This document shows, piece by piece, positions 14,978-16,075 of a stretch of 16,075 bases of DNA. Source of the stretch: an uncultured Collinsella sp. (GTDB taxonomy: Bacteria > Actinomycetota > Coriobacteriia > Coriobacteriales > Coriobacteriaceae); assembly GCA_900551305.1 (NCBI GenBank), contig URVK01000014.1, positions 1 to 16,075 on the forward strand. The letters are read 5' to 3'. Under the pieces are notes generated by a model. That model was not told where the DNA came from, ran no database searches, and was given only the letters and a program-made list of their open reading frames with translations. The translations under genes were made by a program, and so were the position numbers. How positions within the stretch are numbered: position 1 is the first letter of the stretch; every line of letters starts with the position of its first letter.

Positions 14978-16075
<1,098 letters not shown>

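Overview
The window looks like a chromosomal segment of a human-gut-type Coriobacteriia, most likely Collinsella or a close relative. This rests on the G+C-rich codon use and on how the core proteins (GuaA, a type I asparaginase, YchF) read. No rRNA or tRNA gene is present to confirm it, so the genus is inference.

Positions 1 to about 9,060 form an accessory region. At the left edge three short minus-strand genes, two with probable membrane segments, lie next to a 26-bp perfect inverted repeat inside one of the ORFs. Then, on the plus strand, come a WYL-domain transcription regulator and a Sel1-repeat protein, a terminator, a stretch with several hairpins and short repeats, and a small excisionase-like HTH protein with no integrase. 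Next is a compact unit made of a promoter, a ~54-nt two-hairpin RNA ending in a strong terminator, and a DUF3800 gene. On the minus strand, a TTG-started gene with a DUF4365-like PD-(D/E)XK nuclease domain is followed 28 nt later by a gene with a HEPN-like R-x4-H motif. Upstream of that pair is an AAA_14/DUF4143-type ATPase whose Shine-Dalgarno sequence lies inside a hairpin. The mix resembles a defence or mobile-element island, but no defence function is shown by sequence alone.

From about 9,219 to the right end the content is core or ordinary genome. It holds a C-terminal remnant of a GyrI-like protein, guaA (with an apparent 2-nt frameshift just before its conserved C-terminal tail), divergent ansA, an intergenic region carrying two inverted copies of a ~40-bp element, an XRE regulator and a 129-aa unknown protein diverging from a 24-bp perfect palindrome, a DUF1648 membrane protein downstream of ychF, and the partial gene of a glycosyl hydrolase family 4 6-phospho-alpha-glucosidase that runs off the right end.

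The two candidates for an under-described system are the small RNA plus DUF3800 unit (4272-5058) and the DUF4365-like nuclease plus HEPN-like pair (5301-7662).
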